From Candidatus Binataceae bacterium (lineage in GTDB: Bacteria; Desulfobacterota; Binatia; Binatales; Binataceae), in the NCBI GenBank assembly GCA_030038355.1, contig JASHPB010000023.1, forward strand, positions 1-64,000: a stretch of 64,000 nucleotides of DNA, written 5' to 3'. A program made the translations under genes and the position numbers. This document shows, piece by piece, positions 1 through 8,624 of the stretch. The notes beneath the pieces are model-generated. The model did not search any database. It saw only the letters and a list, made by a program, of their open reading frames with translations, and had not been told where the DNA came from. Position 1 is the stretch's first letter. Every line of letters begins with the position of its first letter.

Positions 1-193
1 TCATCCAGCGCTCCATCTGCAGATCGAGGAGCAGAAGGTCGCAGGGATTCGCGGCCAGCGTCGCGTCGAGCTGATCGGCGCGTTCGACCTCGGAAACCAC
101 CTCGATATCGGATTGCAGCAGCAGGAGCGATCTAAGCCCTTGGCGGAAAAGCGCGTGATCGTCAGCGATACTCAGACGAATGGGCATCGGCAT
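1..193 (-). CDS. Response regulator, N-terminal receiver (partial, runs off window start)
   Basis: Reading the minus strand from 193 gives a protein beginning MPMPIRLSIADDHALFRQGL and ending at the window edge with LLLLDLQM. This is the beta1-DDH loop and the phospho-acceptor Asp region of a NarL/LuxR-type receiver domain. The start ATG follows immediately after the TAG stop of the histidine kinase at 194-196, so the two are transcribed together as a two-component pair. The output domain lies outside the window, so the DNA-binding type is inferred only from the common pairing with HisKA_3 kinases. Confidence 0.85.
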   Translation of the reverse strand, partial: MPMPIRLSIADDHALFRQGLRSLLLLQSDIEVVSEVERADQLDATLAANPCDLLLLDLQMERWM

Positions 194-1318
194 CTAGGAA
201 TTGGGCATCGTAATTTCGAGGCGCGCGGCGCCATTTTGTGCGAGCACAATTTCGCCGCCGAGTTCGGCAACGCGCGACGCGATTACCCATGGTGGATCAT
301 CGCTATCCGTGAAACCGATGCCATCGTCCTCAATGATAATATGGATTGCACCCTGCACCGTTTGCAATTCGATACTCACGAGACTAGCCATCGCATGGCG
401 GCGTACGTTGCGCAGACCCTCGAGGACGATCTGCAGGAGATGCTCACCCGTCGACACGCGTCCGGTGAAATTCGCATTCAGGTCAAGCCGAGGATCGGAA
501 CTGTCCTTCAAGGTTTCACGCGATACATCGCCCTCGACTCCGGCCAGCGAGCGGATATACACGCGTACCTCGTCATACTCGCGTGCTACGCCGCGCTGCA
601 ATTCGGTCAGCTCGCGAAGCGCCTGCTCGGGACGTTCTCTCGCGAGCAGCTCGCGGCAGGTCTCGAGACGGAGGTTCACACCGGCGAGCGCCTGAACGTA
701 TCCATCGTGCAGAGAGCGCGCGATCGAATGACGCTCCGCGCGCGTCTCGAGCTCGCGGATTCGTAGTTCAAACAATGCGCGCTGCTGTCCGAAGAAGCCG
801 ATTAGATAGCCGGCGATTGCGAGATACACGGCGCGCATCACGTACTGACTGTTGAGCCGATCCGCAAATGCGATCACGAGCAAATAGAGCAGCACGCTCG
901 ATAGGGTTATAGCGATGGTTGCCTTCAATGACGCGCGTACTCCGACGGCGAGAATGGCAAATACGAAAAAAATGTAGGCGGGACTGGTCTGGCCCTCGGT
1001 CAGGAACGCGACCATCGTTGCGAAGAGAAGATCGAGCGCGATTGAAACCGCCTGCAGATTTCGGATCGCGAAACCGATCCGCAGCGCAAAGTAGAATGAG
1101 ACGCTGTACGTCAGATGACAAAGTAGCGTGACGAGCGCGACGGTGGTCAAATGAAAAAGCCCGCCCGTTGTTGTGGGGTCGACATATAGCGTGAGCATCG
1201 CGAGCAACGACAACACGATTCGTGCGCGTGCCACATCAACATCGAGGGCATGAAATTCGTTCGGCTTCATCTTCGATTGCGGCCTCGCGTACACAATTGC
1301 CACTGAGGGCACAATCAA
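194..1318 (-). CDS. Membrane sensor histidine kinase (HisKA_3/NarX-like)
   Basis: A 374-residue protein. The first ~180 residues hold several hydrophobic segments (about 33-48, 55-75, 90-107, 112-127, 133-150, 160-178) with no recognisable periplasmic domain. A dimerisation/phosphoacceptor helix follows, with the H-box RSLHDGYVQALAG and His at ~204. This is a variant of the ELHDGVGQ motif of the HisKA_3 family. The HATPase_c domain has an N-box (LRNVRRHA, ~302-309) and a G1 box (DDGIGF, ~331-336). It would autophosphorylate and pass phosphate to the adjoining receiver protein at 1-193. The signal sensed is unknown. A second in-frame Met at residue 17 is an alternative start. Confidence 0.85.
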   Translation of the reverse strand: MIVPSVAIVYARPQSKMKPNEFHALDVDVARARIVLSLLAMLTLYVDPTTTGGLFHLTTVALVTLLCHLTYSVSFYFALRIGFAIRNLQAVSIALDLLFATMVAFLTEGQTSPAYIFFVFAILAVGVRASLKATIAITLSSVLLYLLVIAFADRLNSQYVMRAVYLAIAGYLIGFFGQQRALFELRIRELETRAERHSIARSLHDGYVQALAGVNLRLETCRELLARERPEQALRELTELQRGVAREYDEVRVYIRSLAGVEGDVSRETLKDSSDPRLDLNANFTGRVSTGEHLLQIVLEGLRNVRRHAMASLVSIELQTVQGAIHIIIEDDGIGFTDSDDPPWVIASRVAELGGEIVLAQNGAARLEITMPNS

Positions 1319-1361
1319 TTCGACAAGCCGCGCGACGCTGACGCAAGGCCCGCATTGGCGA

Positions 1362-3131
1362 CTATGAGCCGCCCGGGATAACCAGCGTTGGCTTGGTCCG
1401 CGGGCGCGAGAAATCGAACATGTTCAGCAGATCGCCGATAGCTGGTCCGTTGGTTGGAAGATAGGGATTATCCGGAGCGGCGATCGGATTGGGCAACCGG
1501 TCGCGGCTTCGATCCGAAAGCGGATGAATATTCCAGTTCGCTTCGATGAATTTGAGTATCGAGGCATGATCGCAATAGGTGTGGTCGATCGCGCCCGGCC
1601 TCACATAAGGTGAAATCACGAGCAGAGGAATGCGCGTGCCGTCGCCGAAAAAGTCTAGAGTCTGAATATATCCGGTATCGTAATAGCCGCCGCCTTCGTC
1701 GAAGGTAATCATGATGGCCGAGTCGGCGAACAGTTTCGGCCTGCTGATAATATTATTTGCAATACTCAGTACAAAATACTCATATGCCGACATCGCGGAG
1801 TTGGATGGATGAGCCGAGTAGGGTTCGTAGGGCCTGATGAACGAGACGGCGGGCAGCTTGCCCTGCGCAGCGTCGGCATAGAATTTCGACATGCCGGTTA
1901 TGTTTTTGCGCAGTGCCGTAGTCATCACGTTTTTACTGAACTGCAATGGATTACAGATCGAGCACCACGCATCGTTGGCGCCGCCCGGCTGCAACCCGCC
2001 GATGTAGTATTTCCATGATACTCCGGCGCGAGTCAGTGCTTCCCCGATATTGGGTAACGTCTGCGGAGGCAGAGTATAAGGATGCGCGTTTACATCGACG
2101 AGTGAACCATCCGGGTTGTATGCAGGACCGTAGTTGTTGACCAGGTAATAATGATCTCGATCGCAGTTCGGCGCGCGATGCCGCGCACGCAGGTAGTCAC
2201 GTATCGGAGCGACTCCCGCGCTCGCCGGGTCTGAGCAATTCACGTAGGAACCGCTCCTGTAGCCATCGCGCTGGTACCAGTTGTTCGATCCTGGCCAGGG
2301 ATCGGGGTCTTCGATCAGGTCATCGGGCGGTTTCATCGCGTTGCCATTGCCGTCGCTATAAAATGCAACGTCTCCCGTACCAAGGTAGATAAAGCTGGCG
2401 CCGGTGCCGCCCATGATGCCCTGGTGGAAGTTGTCATTGAGCGCATAGTGGTCGGCGATAAATTTGAACACGGGTGCGTCGCCAGCGCTCATGTTATAGA
2501 AGCCCATCGAGATCCCACCCTGCGTGGTGCTCTGATCGGTAAAAGGCGAGGGCGGTGGTTTGCCGCCACTGCCCATTCCGATAGTCACCGCATCCCAGAT
2601 GAATAGATCGTTGCGGCCCTCGTCGTATTGCTGCCACATCTGAAAGAACCGATGAACCGGATCGCCGGTGAAGGAGAGCTGGTATGCAGTATACTTGGTG
2701 ATTTGGAATGGCCCATCGGGCAGATTTGCCGGGAAGCGAGTATCGGGAACATTGATAGGCCGGCCGAACGAAAAATTGGTATTCGGCTGCGGCAAAGCGG
2801 TGTACGGCGTAGTTCGGCGCGGCGTAATGGAGTATCTGTCCGTTTCCGACGCCTGCCATTGGCGCGCCTTGTCGAAGTGCTGACCAGGTGAACCGTCGAG
2901 ATTGACTATTCCTTCGGATAGTAAATTAACTACCTTTTGACCGCGATGAGGTTGATAGACACCGAACAGATTGTCGAAGCTGTGATTTTCGCCGACGATT
3001 ATGAACAAGTGCTTGATTGGAGTGACGGTGGGGTGAGGCGCGGTCGACCCGGCAATCGCTATTGCCGCAGTCAGGCAGACCGACAGTAGCGTTCCGAGAC
3101 CAACGCTTGATCGCCCATAGCTCATAAGCAA
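1362..3131 (-). CDS. Secreted phosphoesterase (phospholipase C / acid phosphatase AcpA family)
   Basis: A protein of about 589 residues with an N-terminal hydrophobic signal segment (GTLLSVCLTAAIAIAGS). The family motif HLFIIVGENHSFDNLFG follows, then late metal-site motifs such as MITFDEGGGYYD and DHASILKFIEANW near the C-terminus. These mark the bacterial non-specific phospholipase C/AcpA group, exported enzymes that cleave phosphoesters. An AGGAG lies 8 nt before a TTG codon at 3131, and an ATG at 3125 is in frame. A longer version from 3179 lacks an RBS and is less likely. Substrate (phospholipid or other phosphomonoester) cannot be set from sequence. Confidence 0.85.
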   Translation of the reverse strand: MLMSYGRSSVGLGTLLSVCLTAAIAIAGSTAPHPTVTPIKHLFIIVGENHSFDNLFGVYQPHRGQKVVNLLSEGIVNLDGSPGQHFDKARQWQASETDRYSITPRRTTPYTALPQPNTNFSFGRPINVPDTRFPANLPDGPFQITKYTAYQLSFTGDPVHRFFQMWQQYDEGRNDLFIWDAVTIGMGSGGKPPPSPFTDQSTTQGGISMGFYNMSAGDAPVFKFIADHYALNDNFHQGIMGGTGASFIYLGTGDVAFYSDGNGNAMKPPDDLIEDPDPWPGSNNWYQRDGYRSGSYVNCSDPASAGVAPIRDYLRARHRAPNCDRDHYYLVNNYGPAYNPDGSLVDVNAHPYTLPPQTLPNIGEALTRAGVSWKYYIGGLQPGGANDAWCSICNPLQFSKNVMTTALRKNITGMSKFYADAAQGKLPAVSFIRPYEPYSAHPSNSAMSAYEYFVLSIANNIISRPKLFADSAIMITFDEGGGYYDTGYIQTLDFFGDGTRIPLLVISPYVRPGAIDHTYCDHASILKFIEANWNIHPLSDRSRDRLPNPIAAPDNPYLPTNGPAIGDLLNMFDFSRPRTKPTLVIPGGS

Positions 3132-3180
3132 AACTTTCACTCCTAAGATCGTTTGCGCATGCCGCCGGGGCGCGGCCACG

Positions 3181-3198
3181 GATCTACGAAAGTAGATC
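3181..3198. promoter_or_regulatory. Perfect 7-bp inverted repeat in divergent promoter region
   Basis: GATCTAC-GAAA-GTAGATC lies between the phosphoesterase gene (minus) and the arginine decarboxylase gene (plus). The position suits an operator or a 5'-UTR hairpin of the phosphoesterase. No regulator is recognisable nearby. Confidence 0.35.
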
Positions 3199-3335
3199 GC
3201 GACCGATTCCTCGGCAACGGAACTTTGTTGCGGTTCTGTTACCGCACGCGGTTGCGTGCCGGGGAGTAGAGGTTAAAATCGGCGGGCAGAAATTCGCTGT
3301 GCTCCGAGACCGGCGGCGGATGCAAGGAATAATCG

Positions 3336-3914
3336 ATGGGTCCAATTGGCAGCGGGATTTTTCTCACCAAGGGTGTCGGCAAGCATCGGGAGAAGCTCAC
3401 CTCGTTCGAGCTCGCGTTGCGCGACGCGCGAATTGCCGAGTTCAACCTGGTGCGAGTGAGCTCGATTTTTCCACCCAACTGCAGAGTCGTTTCGATCCAG
3501 GACGGGCTGAAGACGCTGACGCCCGGACAAATCGTTTACGCGGTGATGTACGACAACTCGACCAACGAGCCGCATCGCCTGGTAGCGGCGTCGGTCGGCC
3601 TCGCCATACCGGCGGATCCCAAGCAGTATGGCTACCTCTCGGAGCACAAGAGTTTCGGTGAGACCGACGAACGCGCCGGCGACTATGCCGAGGATCTTGC
3701 GGCGACGATGCTCGCGACGGCACTCGGCGTCGATTTCGATCCCAACGTCAGTTACGACGAGCGCAAGGACGTGTGGCGCCTCTCGGACAAGATCGTCAAG
3801 ACGCGCAACATCACGCAATCGGCCGTGGGCGATCGCGATGGGCTTTGGACGACGGTCGTGACCGCGGCGGTTTTCGTCAATCCGCCGGAAACCAAGAGCA
3901 GCGCGACCACCTGA
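3336..3914 (+). CDS. pdaD: Pyruvoyl-dependent arginine decarboxylase
   Basis: A 192-residue protein. The motif [12 protein letters not shown] holds the Ser42-Ser43 pair at which the proenzyme of this family self-cleaves to form the pyruvoyl group. The N-terminal piece becomes the beta chain and the rest the catalytic alpha chain. The product converts arginine to agmatine and CO2, the first step of one polyamine route. An AAGGA lies 9 nt upstream of the ATG. Slightly longer than the archaeal enzyme (~165 residues). No agmatinase, agmatine deiminase or spermidine synthase is next to it, so its pathway context here is unproven. Confidence 0.88.
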   Translation: MGPIGSGIFLTKGVGKHREKLTSFELALRDARIAEFNLVRVSSIFPPNCRVVSIQDGLKTLTPGQIVYAVMYDNSTNEPHRLVAASVGLAIPADPKQYGYLSEHKSFGETDERAGDYAEDLAATMLATALGVDFDPNVSYDERKDVWRLSDKIVKTRNITQSAVGDRDGLWTTVVTAAVFVNPPETKSSATT

Positions 3915-3928
3915 CCGCGCGTGCGACG

Positions 3929-4942
3929 CTACGCCTCGTAAAAGACGTCGACGATAGCGGTCCGATATTGGCTGAGCCGCGCCGCGGATAGAAAGTACTG
4001 CGGCGGCGAGAGCGTAAGAGAATCAGCATAGCGCCACATATTGTCAACGCGTTCGCGCGCTTCGTCGAGCGTGCCGGCGATCGCGAAAGTCGTCACCATT
4101 TCATCTGGAATCGCGCGCAGCATCGCCGTGGTATCGCCGCGCGCAGCAGCTTCGGCTGCGGCGCGCGCCGCGGCGCCGAATCCATGATCGGTGTAGTACT
4201 TCTCGTATTGCGCAACGCTGGCGTAGAAGGCGACGGTGCCGCGCATGTCATCGATCGCCTGTTTGCGATCGCGCGCCATCGCAACGTAGTTCCAGAGGTT
4301 CACATGAAAACTGCTTCGCGCGCGGCCGCTCGAGGCCAATGAATCAGCGAGCGTGCGATCATATTCCTCGATCTTGCTGAGCGACCACACCGGATGTCCC
4401 ATCAAGCCGTCCGCGATTTGTCCCGCGACGACGACCGTGTTTCGAAAGAGCGCCGGCAGGTAGATCGGAATTGATGCGCGAACGGGCTTCCGCGCTCGGA
4501 ACGCGCGCAGATCGAGCTTGTGATACTCGCCATCGATTCGGCCGAGCTCGCCGCTGTGTCCCTTCCCCATGATTGCGCGCACTGCGTTAACGACTTCGCG
4601 CAGATGCGCGACTGGTTTGCCATAGACGATTCCATGGATGTTCTCGTTCCAGGTCCGCACGCCCGTGCCAAGTCCCAGAACCACGCGGCCGCCGCTGATT
4701 CGATCGAGGTCGAGCGCGCTCAGTGCCGTTTCCATCGGGCTGCGGGTAAACGCGAGTGCGATTCCCGAGCCGAGTTTGAGTCGCGTGGTCGCCATCGCCA
4801 TCGCGGCCAGTGTGGGAAACGGCGGCGAGTGCAGTTGGGGCACCCAGACTCCGTAGAGTCCGAGGTCCTCGAAGCGTTTCATCAATACAGCGATTTCGGC
4901 GGCGGGCATCGCCTGAACCATTTCCCAGTATTCGTGTTTCAT
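3929..4942 (-). CDS. LLM-class (probably F420-dependent) oxidoreductase
   Basis: A 337-residue luciferase-like TIM-barrel protein. Typical segments are LGLYGVWVPQLHSPPFPTLA, TRLKLGSGIALAFTRSP and DRISGGRVVLGLGTG. These resemble the F420-linked LLM group rather than bacterial luciferase itself, but FMN use is not excluded. The ATG lies only 4 nt downstream of the ctaG stop on the same strand, with an AGGA upstream. It may therefore be the last gene of the respiratory operon, although a functional link is not evident. Substrate unknown. Confidence 0.8.
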   Translation of the reverse strand: MKHEYWEMVQAMPAAEIAVLMKRFEDLGLYGVWVPQLHSPPFPTLAAMAMATTRLKLGSGIALAFTRSPMETALSALDLDRISGGRVVLGLGTGVRTWNENIHGIVYGKPVAHLREVVNAVRAIMGKGHSGELGRIDGEYHKLDLRAFRARKPVRASIPIYLPALFRNTVVVAGQIADGLMGHPVWSLSKIEEYDRTLADSLASSGRARSSFHVNLWNYVAMARDRKQAIDDMRGTVAFYASVAQYEKYYTDHGFGAAARAAAEAAARGDTTAMLRAIPDEMVTTFAIAGTLDEARERVDNMWRYADSLTLSPPQYFLSAARLSQYRTAIVDVFYEA

Positions 4943-4946
4943 GTCT

Positions 4947-5828
4947 TCAGGTCCTCGCGGCGAGCTTGAGCTCGCGATCGCTGCGCGATCCGATGCGTGG
5001 CGGAAGGATCATTCCTCGCGGTGACAGATAGCGCATCAGGATCACCGCACCCGGAACGAGATAGAAGAAGGAAGCCGGCACCCACATTATAACTCCGGCA
5101 ATTATCTGATCGTCGAGCGGCGAGATTCCCGCAACTCGCGGTGCGGCCGCATACATCGGATATAGCAGTCGGCCGAGAAAGGTGAGTATTGCCGCGAGTG
5201 CCGTGTTCTGCAAATCGGCGAATAGCAGGTAGGGAACCATCGTCCACCGCGGCCATCGCGCGATGCTGGGCCAGGGTTGAATGACGGGCCACCAAAACAT
5301 CAATGCGGTACAGAAAAAACAGGCATGCTCGAAGGCGTGCGCAAGCGGCGATCGGAGCGCGAGCTGAAAAGCCGCCGGCGTATGCCATCCCCAGGTCGCA
5401 ACCGCGAAGGCGAACCAGCATACGAGCGGCTCAGTCAGCCAGTTGAAAATTGCTCGTAGAGATTGCGACCTGGAAATCGGGCCGACCACAGACTTGGCAA
5501 CGATGACAGGCAGGCCGCGCACGAGCGGAATCAAAGGAGCGCCGGCGAGGAGCAACGCGGGGGCGACGATCATCAAGAGCAGGTGCTGAATCATATGCAC
5601 CTGGAGCAGCAGATCGTCGAGTTCCTCGAGCGGCGACGCGATGGCGATGAAAAGAGTTGTGATGCCGCCGAGAAAGAATCCGAGGCGTCGCATTGGGAAT
5701 CGCTCGGGCATCTGGCGATGCAACCGCACCAAGCCGCGCGCGTACACCGCAGCGATGATCAGGAGCGTCGCAATCCGCGGCCACGGCGGCGACCACGATT
5801 CAACCGCGGTACGAATCAGAGCATCCAC
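4947..5828 (-). CDS. ctaG: Cytochrome c oxidase assembly factor, CtaG (caa3) family
   Basis: A 293-residue polytopic membrane protein with about seven hydrophobic segments. It carries the family pattern around LLLQVHMIQHLLLMIVAPALLLAGAP and CWFAFAVATWGWHTPAAF. Members of this Bacillus-type CtaG family support assembly of caa3-type oxidases, probably in CuA/CuB metal insertion. The start is 3 nt after the stop of the cytochrome b gene, and it closes the terminal-oxidase block of the operon, consistent with that job. Confidence 0.85.
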   Translation of the reverse strand: MDALIRTAVESWSPPWPRIATLLIIAAVYARGLVRLHRQMPERFPMRRLGFFLGGITTLFIAIASPLEELDDLLLQVHMIQHLLLMIVAPALLLAGAPLIPLVRGLPVIVAKSVVGPISRSQSLRAIFNWLTEPLVCWFAFAVATWGWHTPAAFQLALRSPLAHAFEHACFFCTALMFWWPVIQPWPSIARWPRWTMVPYLLFADLQNTALAAILTFLGRLLYPMYAAAPRVAGISPLDDQIIAGVIMWVPASFFYLVPGAVILMRYLSPRGMILPPRIGSRSDRELKLAART

Positions 5829-5831
5829 GAA

Positions 5832-7328
5832 TCACTGCGCAGGCGAATGATGCGAGTCGACGTCGGAGATCGGCTGCTCAGGCTTCACCGAATTGCGTGC
5901 GCCGAGCTCGCTCCGCGGATGCATCGTGTTGAGGAACGCGACGATTGCGTTGACCTCGGCGGGGCTAAGATTCTTGCCGTAGGCCGGCATGTTGCCGCCG
6001 CCTTGAATGATCTGCCGCACGATCTGATCGGGCGTGAGTCGGGTCGCGACGTCGTCCAAAGCGGGACCGCGCATTCCGCCTTCGCCACCGAGCGCATGGC
6101 AGTTGCGGCATTGCTTGCTTTGAATCAGAATGGCGCCCTGCAACTCGAGCGGAGTGCGGCCCTTCACGTAATCGACGGGAGTCGGCGCTTCGCTCCAAGC
6201 TTCCATTTTCGGCGACCATGGCGAGAAGGTGCCAAGCCAGGTGAGCGTGCCAATAGTAGTGAATGCCAGAATGACTATTACGACTGAGATTGGGCGTCGT
6301 CGCCAACTCTTTTCGCCGGTGCCCGAGATAAAAGGGAGTGCGAACAAAAGTGCAATCACGATCGGCGGGCCGACCAGCATCAGGAAGGTCTCGCTCCATG
6401 GCGGCAGGAGCGCGAAGACCGCGAACAACCAGAGGAAGAAGAAGTCCGGGCGTGGGACCGTTTTAATGATCGTCGGATCGGGCTGGCCATTGGGGCCGAA
6501 GGGTCCCGAGATCGCTGCAACGACTAGCAGCGCAAGAATGATGATGCCGGCGAATACCATGTCCTTCTGCGCGGCAAATGGAAAAAACGGCTCACCATCG
6601 CCGGTGACAGTCCGCTCGTAATCTTGCAAATAGTGTTCACGAGTGACTATTCGACCGGGCATTGGATACTCATTGATTCCCAACTTGAGAACCAGGAACA
6701 GATGGAGTGCGACGAATCCAATGAGTATTCCGGGAATAACGAAAACGTGCAGCGCGAAGAATCTTGAGAGGGTTTCGGCGGCGATGATCGGTCCGCCAAG
6801 AATGAGATGTACCAGCTTGAAGCCAACGAATGGAAAGCGTCCAACGATCGACGCGCCGATGCCGAGTCCCCAATAGGCATCCTGATCAAATCTCAAGACC
6901 TGGCCGGTGAACGCCATGCCAAGCGTGCATAGCAGGAGGACGCATCCTGCCACCCAGGTGAGCTCACGCGGATACTTATAGGCGCCGAACAAATAGACCT
7001 GCGCCATGTGCACGAACATGAGGCCGACCATGAAGTCCGAGCCCCAGCCGTGAAGCGCACGCAGATACCATCCGAGCGGCTGAGTATAGTTCAGGTATAT
7101 GAGGCTCGACCAGGCGCCTTCGGCCGACGGAGTATAGACGGTGGCGAGGCAGATCCCGGTAACGATCTGCATAATAAAGATGACGAAGGTGGCGCTGCCG
7201 AAGACGTACCACCAGCTTGCTGAGCTGCGCGGCACGGGGTGGGCAGCGACTTCGGATAAGGTAGAACTGAGACCAAGCCGCAGCTCGAACCAGTCGCCGA
7301 TCGCTTTGGTCCAATCTCGTAGTGGCAT
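5832..7328 (-). CDS. qcrB: Cytochrome b with fused C-terminal cytochrome c domain
   Basis: A 498-residue protein. The N-terminal half has the cytochrome b/b6 four-helix core with haem-ligating His pairs (around LHGWGSDFMVGLMFVH and FALHVFVIPG...VALH). The middle is the subunit-IV-like part. The usual Qo-site PEWY motif reads RPDFFFLW, an unusual variant. At the C-terminus a haem c motif, CRNCH, sits in a small monohaem domain followed by GNMPAYG...LSPAEVNAIVAFL. It oxidises (mena)quinol and passes electrons to the Rieske protein and cytochrome c. It lies between the Rieske gene (24 nt gap) and ctaG (3 nt gap). Confidence 0.92.
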   Translation of the reverse strand: MPLRDWTKAIGDWFELRLGLSSTLSEVAAHPVPRSSASWWYVFGSATFVIFIMQIVTGICLATVYTPSAEGAWSSLIYLNYTQPLGWYLRALHGWGSDFMVGLMFVHMAQVYLFGAYKYPRELTWVAGCVLLLCTLGMAFTGQVLRFDQDAYWGLGIGASIVGRFPFVGFKLVHLILGGPIIAAETLSRFFALHVFVIPGILIGFVALHLFLVLKLGINEYPMPGRIVTREHYLQDYERTVTGDGEPFFPFAAQKDMVFAGIIILALLVVAAISGPFGPNGQPDPTIIKTVPRPDFFFLWLFAVFALLPPWSETFLMLVGPPIVIALLFALPFISGTGEKSWRRRPISVVIVILAFTTIGTLTWLGTFSPWSPKMEAWSEAPTPVDYVKGRTPLELQGAILIQSKQCRNCHALGGEGGMRGPALDDVATRLTPDQIVRQIIQGGGNMPAYGKNLSPAEVNAIVAFLNTMHPRSELGARNSVKPEQPISDVDSHHSPAQ

Positions 7329-7352
7329 GGCGAGCGCGCCGTTGATGCGCCT

Positions 7353-7892
7353 CTAGGCCTGCGGTTGGCCGAGGGTCGGGAGCTCTCCCGCTCGCACCCA
7401 GAGCCGTCCTGCCTCAACCTTGTGTTGGTATCTATAGAGCGGCCGCGGCGGCGGTCCGGAAGCTTCCCTACCATCGGCATAGTAAACGCCGCCATGACAC
7501 GGGCACATGAAAAGCCCCGATTCGGCGAACCATCGCACGGGGCATCCGAGATGCGTGCAGTTGATCGCGAAGATGGTGAAATTGTCGCCGCTCTCCCGGC
7601 GCACCCAGCATGGAATCTTCGAAGTTTCGCCGTCCCAGGGTTTTCTGAAGGGATTTACATACTCGGCCAGTCTCGTCTCATTTTCGGGAAAATCACTGAG
7701 GTTGCCGATAGGTATCCATCTCAGCCATTCGATGCGGCGCGCCGGTGAAAGGACGTACCCGATAACTGGAATCGCAAACAATGCGATCGCGATGGCGTTG
7801 AGGAAGACCGCAAGGCGAAGCAGAAAAGTTCTTCGCGAGGTCGATTCTTCGGCGCCCGAGTCCTTGTTATTGACTATTTCGTCCATACTCAT
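7353..7892 (-). CDS. qcrA: Rieske [2Fe-2S] subunit of cytochrome bc complex
   Basis: A 179-residue protein with one N-terminal membrane anchor (LLRLAVFLNAIAIALFAIPVIGYVL) and a Rieske domain. The cluster-binding boxes are CTHLGC and CPCHGG, which also hold the two disulfide cysteines typical of high-potential Rieske centres. A run rich in charged residues (SRRTFLLR) before the anchor resembles the start of a Tat-type signal. It takes electrons from quinol at the cytochrome b Qo site. It sits between the dihaem cytochrome c and cytochrome b genes in the operon. Confidence 0.93.
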   Translation of the reverse strand: MSMDEIVNNKDSGAEESTSRRTFLLRLAVFLNAIAIALFAIPVIGYVLSPARRIEWLRWIPIGNLSDFPENETRLAEYVNPFRKPWDGETSKIPCWVRRESGDNFTIFAINCTHLGCPVRWFAESGLFMCPCHGGVYYADGREASGPPPRPLYRYQHKVEAGRLWVRAGELPTLGQPQA

Positions 7893-7909
7893 TCCAATTG
7901 CTAGTCAAT
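7869..7909. promoter_or_regulatory. 8-bp inverted repeat (ATTGACTA/TAGTCAAT) around the qcrA start
   Basis: ATTGACTA (7869-7876) and its exact complement TAGTCAAT (7902-7909) flank the qcrA start codon and its short intergenic gap. The same 8-mer TAGTCAAT occurs in the array upstream of ctaC (12879-12886). It may be an internal regulatory site or a coincidence: the 8-mer also occurs inside the phosphoesterase gene. Confidence 0.25.
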
Positions 7910-8624
7910 TACGCTGTGCATACGATGCGCCGCGCGGCATAGCCGGGCGCTTCGACGCGAGCCACGCGACGACATCGGATACTTGTTGCGCCGTCATCGG
8001 CTCGCCTGCCAAATAATCCTTCCAGTCCGGATGACCAAGGTCGGGGCGGCCCGCAATGACTATTGCACGCAAATCCTGGTCGCTCGTCAGAGCCAGGAAC
8101 GAACCGTTGACGATCGATCCAGGTGCGGCGCCCCCTTTGCCGTCGGCGCCGTGACATGACGCACAAAAGGTTGCGAAAACTTTAGTGCCCTGAGCCGGAT
8201 CACCTGGGCCATTGGTGGCGTAGGACGGCGCGCCTTCAGCGGCGCCGTCGCGAGCCCATTGCTTGCGCATGCCGCCGACGATAATTGCGATCTGTTCATC
8301 GGTCAGAGCGCCGCCAGCGCTAGCGGCGAACGGAGGCATCGCGGTGCCATCGACTCCGCGCGCGACGATGTTGGTCAACCTCTTGTCGTCGACGATGCCC
8401 AGGTAGACGGGGTTGTTGAGCGCGAACGCCGCGCCGAACTTTCCGTCAACGCCATGACAGCCGGCGCAGTTCTCATTATACAGTTCCGAATAGTTAGTTA
8501 CTGCTGACGGGCGAAGTGGGTAGTCGGCGCGTGCAGGGCGGCCCGGCAGCGAGTTGCATGCTGACAGCCCGAGCGCGAGCATCGACGAGCTCAACGCCAA
8601 TCCCCAGTGCCTTCTCGCGGACAT
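7905..8624 (-). CDS. Dihaem cytochrome c lipoprotein
   Basis: A 239-residue protein. The signal peptide ends in the lipobox LSAC (Cys ~23), so it should be lipid-anchored on the periplasmic side. Two class I haem c motifs, CAGCH (~53-57) and CASCH (~150s), sit in tandem domains. Each is followed by a distal Met-type ligand segment (GTAMPPF; the second near GEPMTAQQ). It likely carries electrons between the bc complex and the oxidase, or is a tightly bound subunit of a bc-aa3 supercomplex. It overlaps the upstream membrane protein gene by one base (TGATG), implying translational coupling. Confidence 0.9.
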   Translation of the reverse strand: MSARRHWGLALSSSMLALGLSACNSLPGRPARADYPLRPSAVTNYSELYNENCAGCHGVDGKFGAAFALNNPVYLGIVDDKRLTNIVARGVDGTAMPPFAASAGGALTDEQIAIIVGGMRKQWARDGAAEGAPSYATNGPGDPAQGTKVFATFCASCHGADGKGGAAPGSIVNGSFLALTSDQDLRAIVIAGRPDLGHPDWKDYLAGEPMTAQQVSDVVAWLASKRPAMPRGASYAQRN

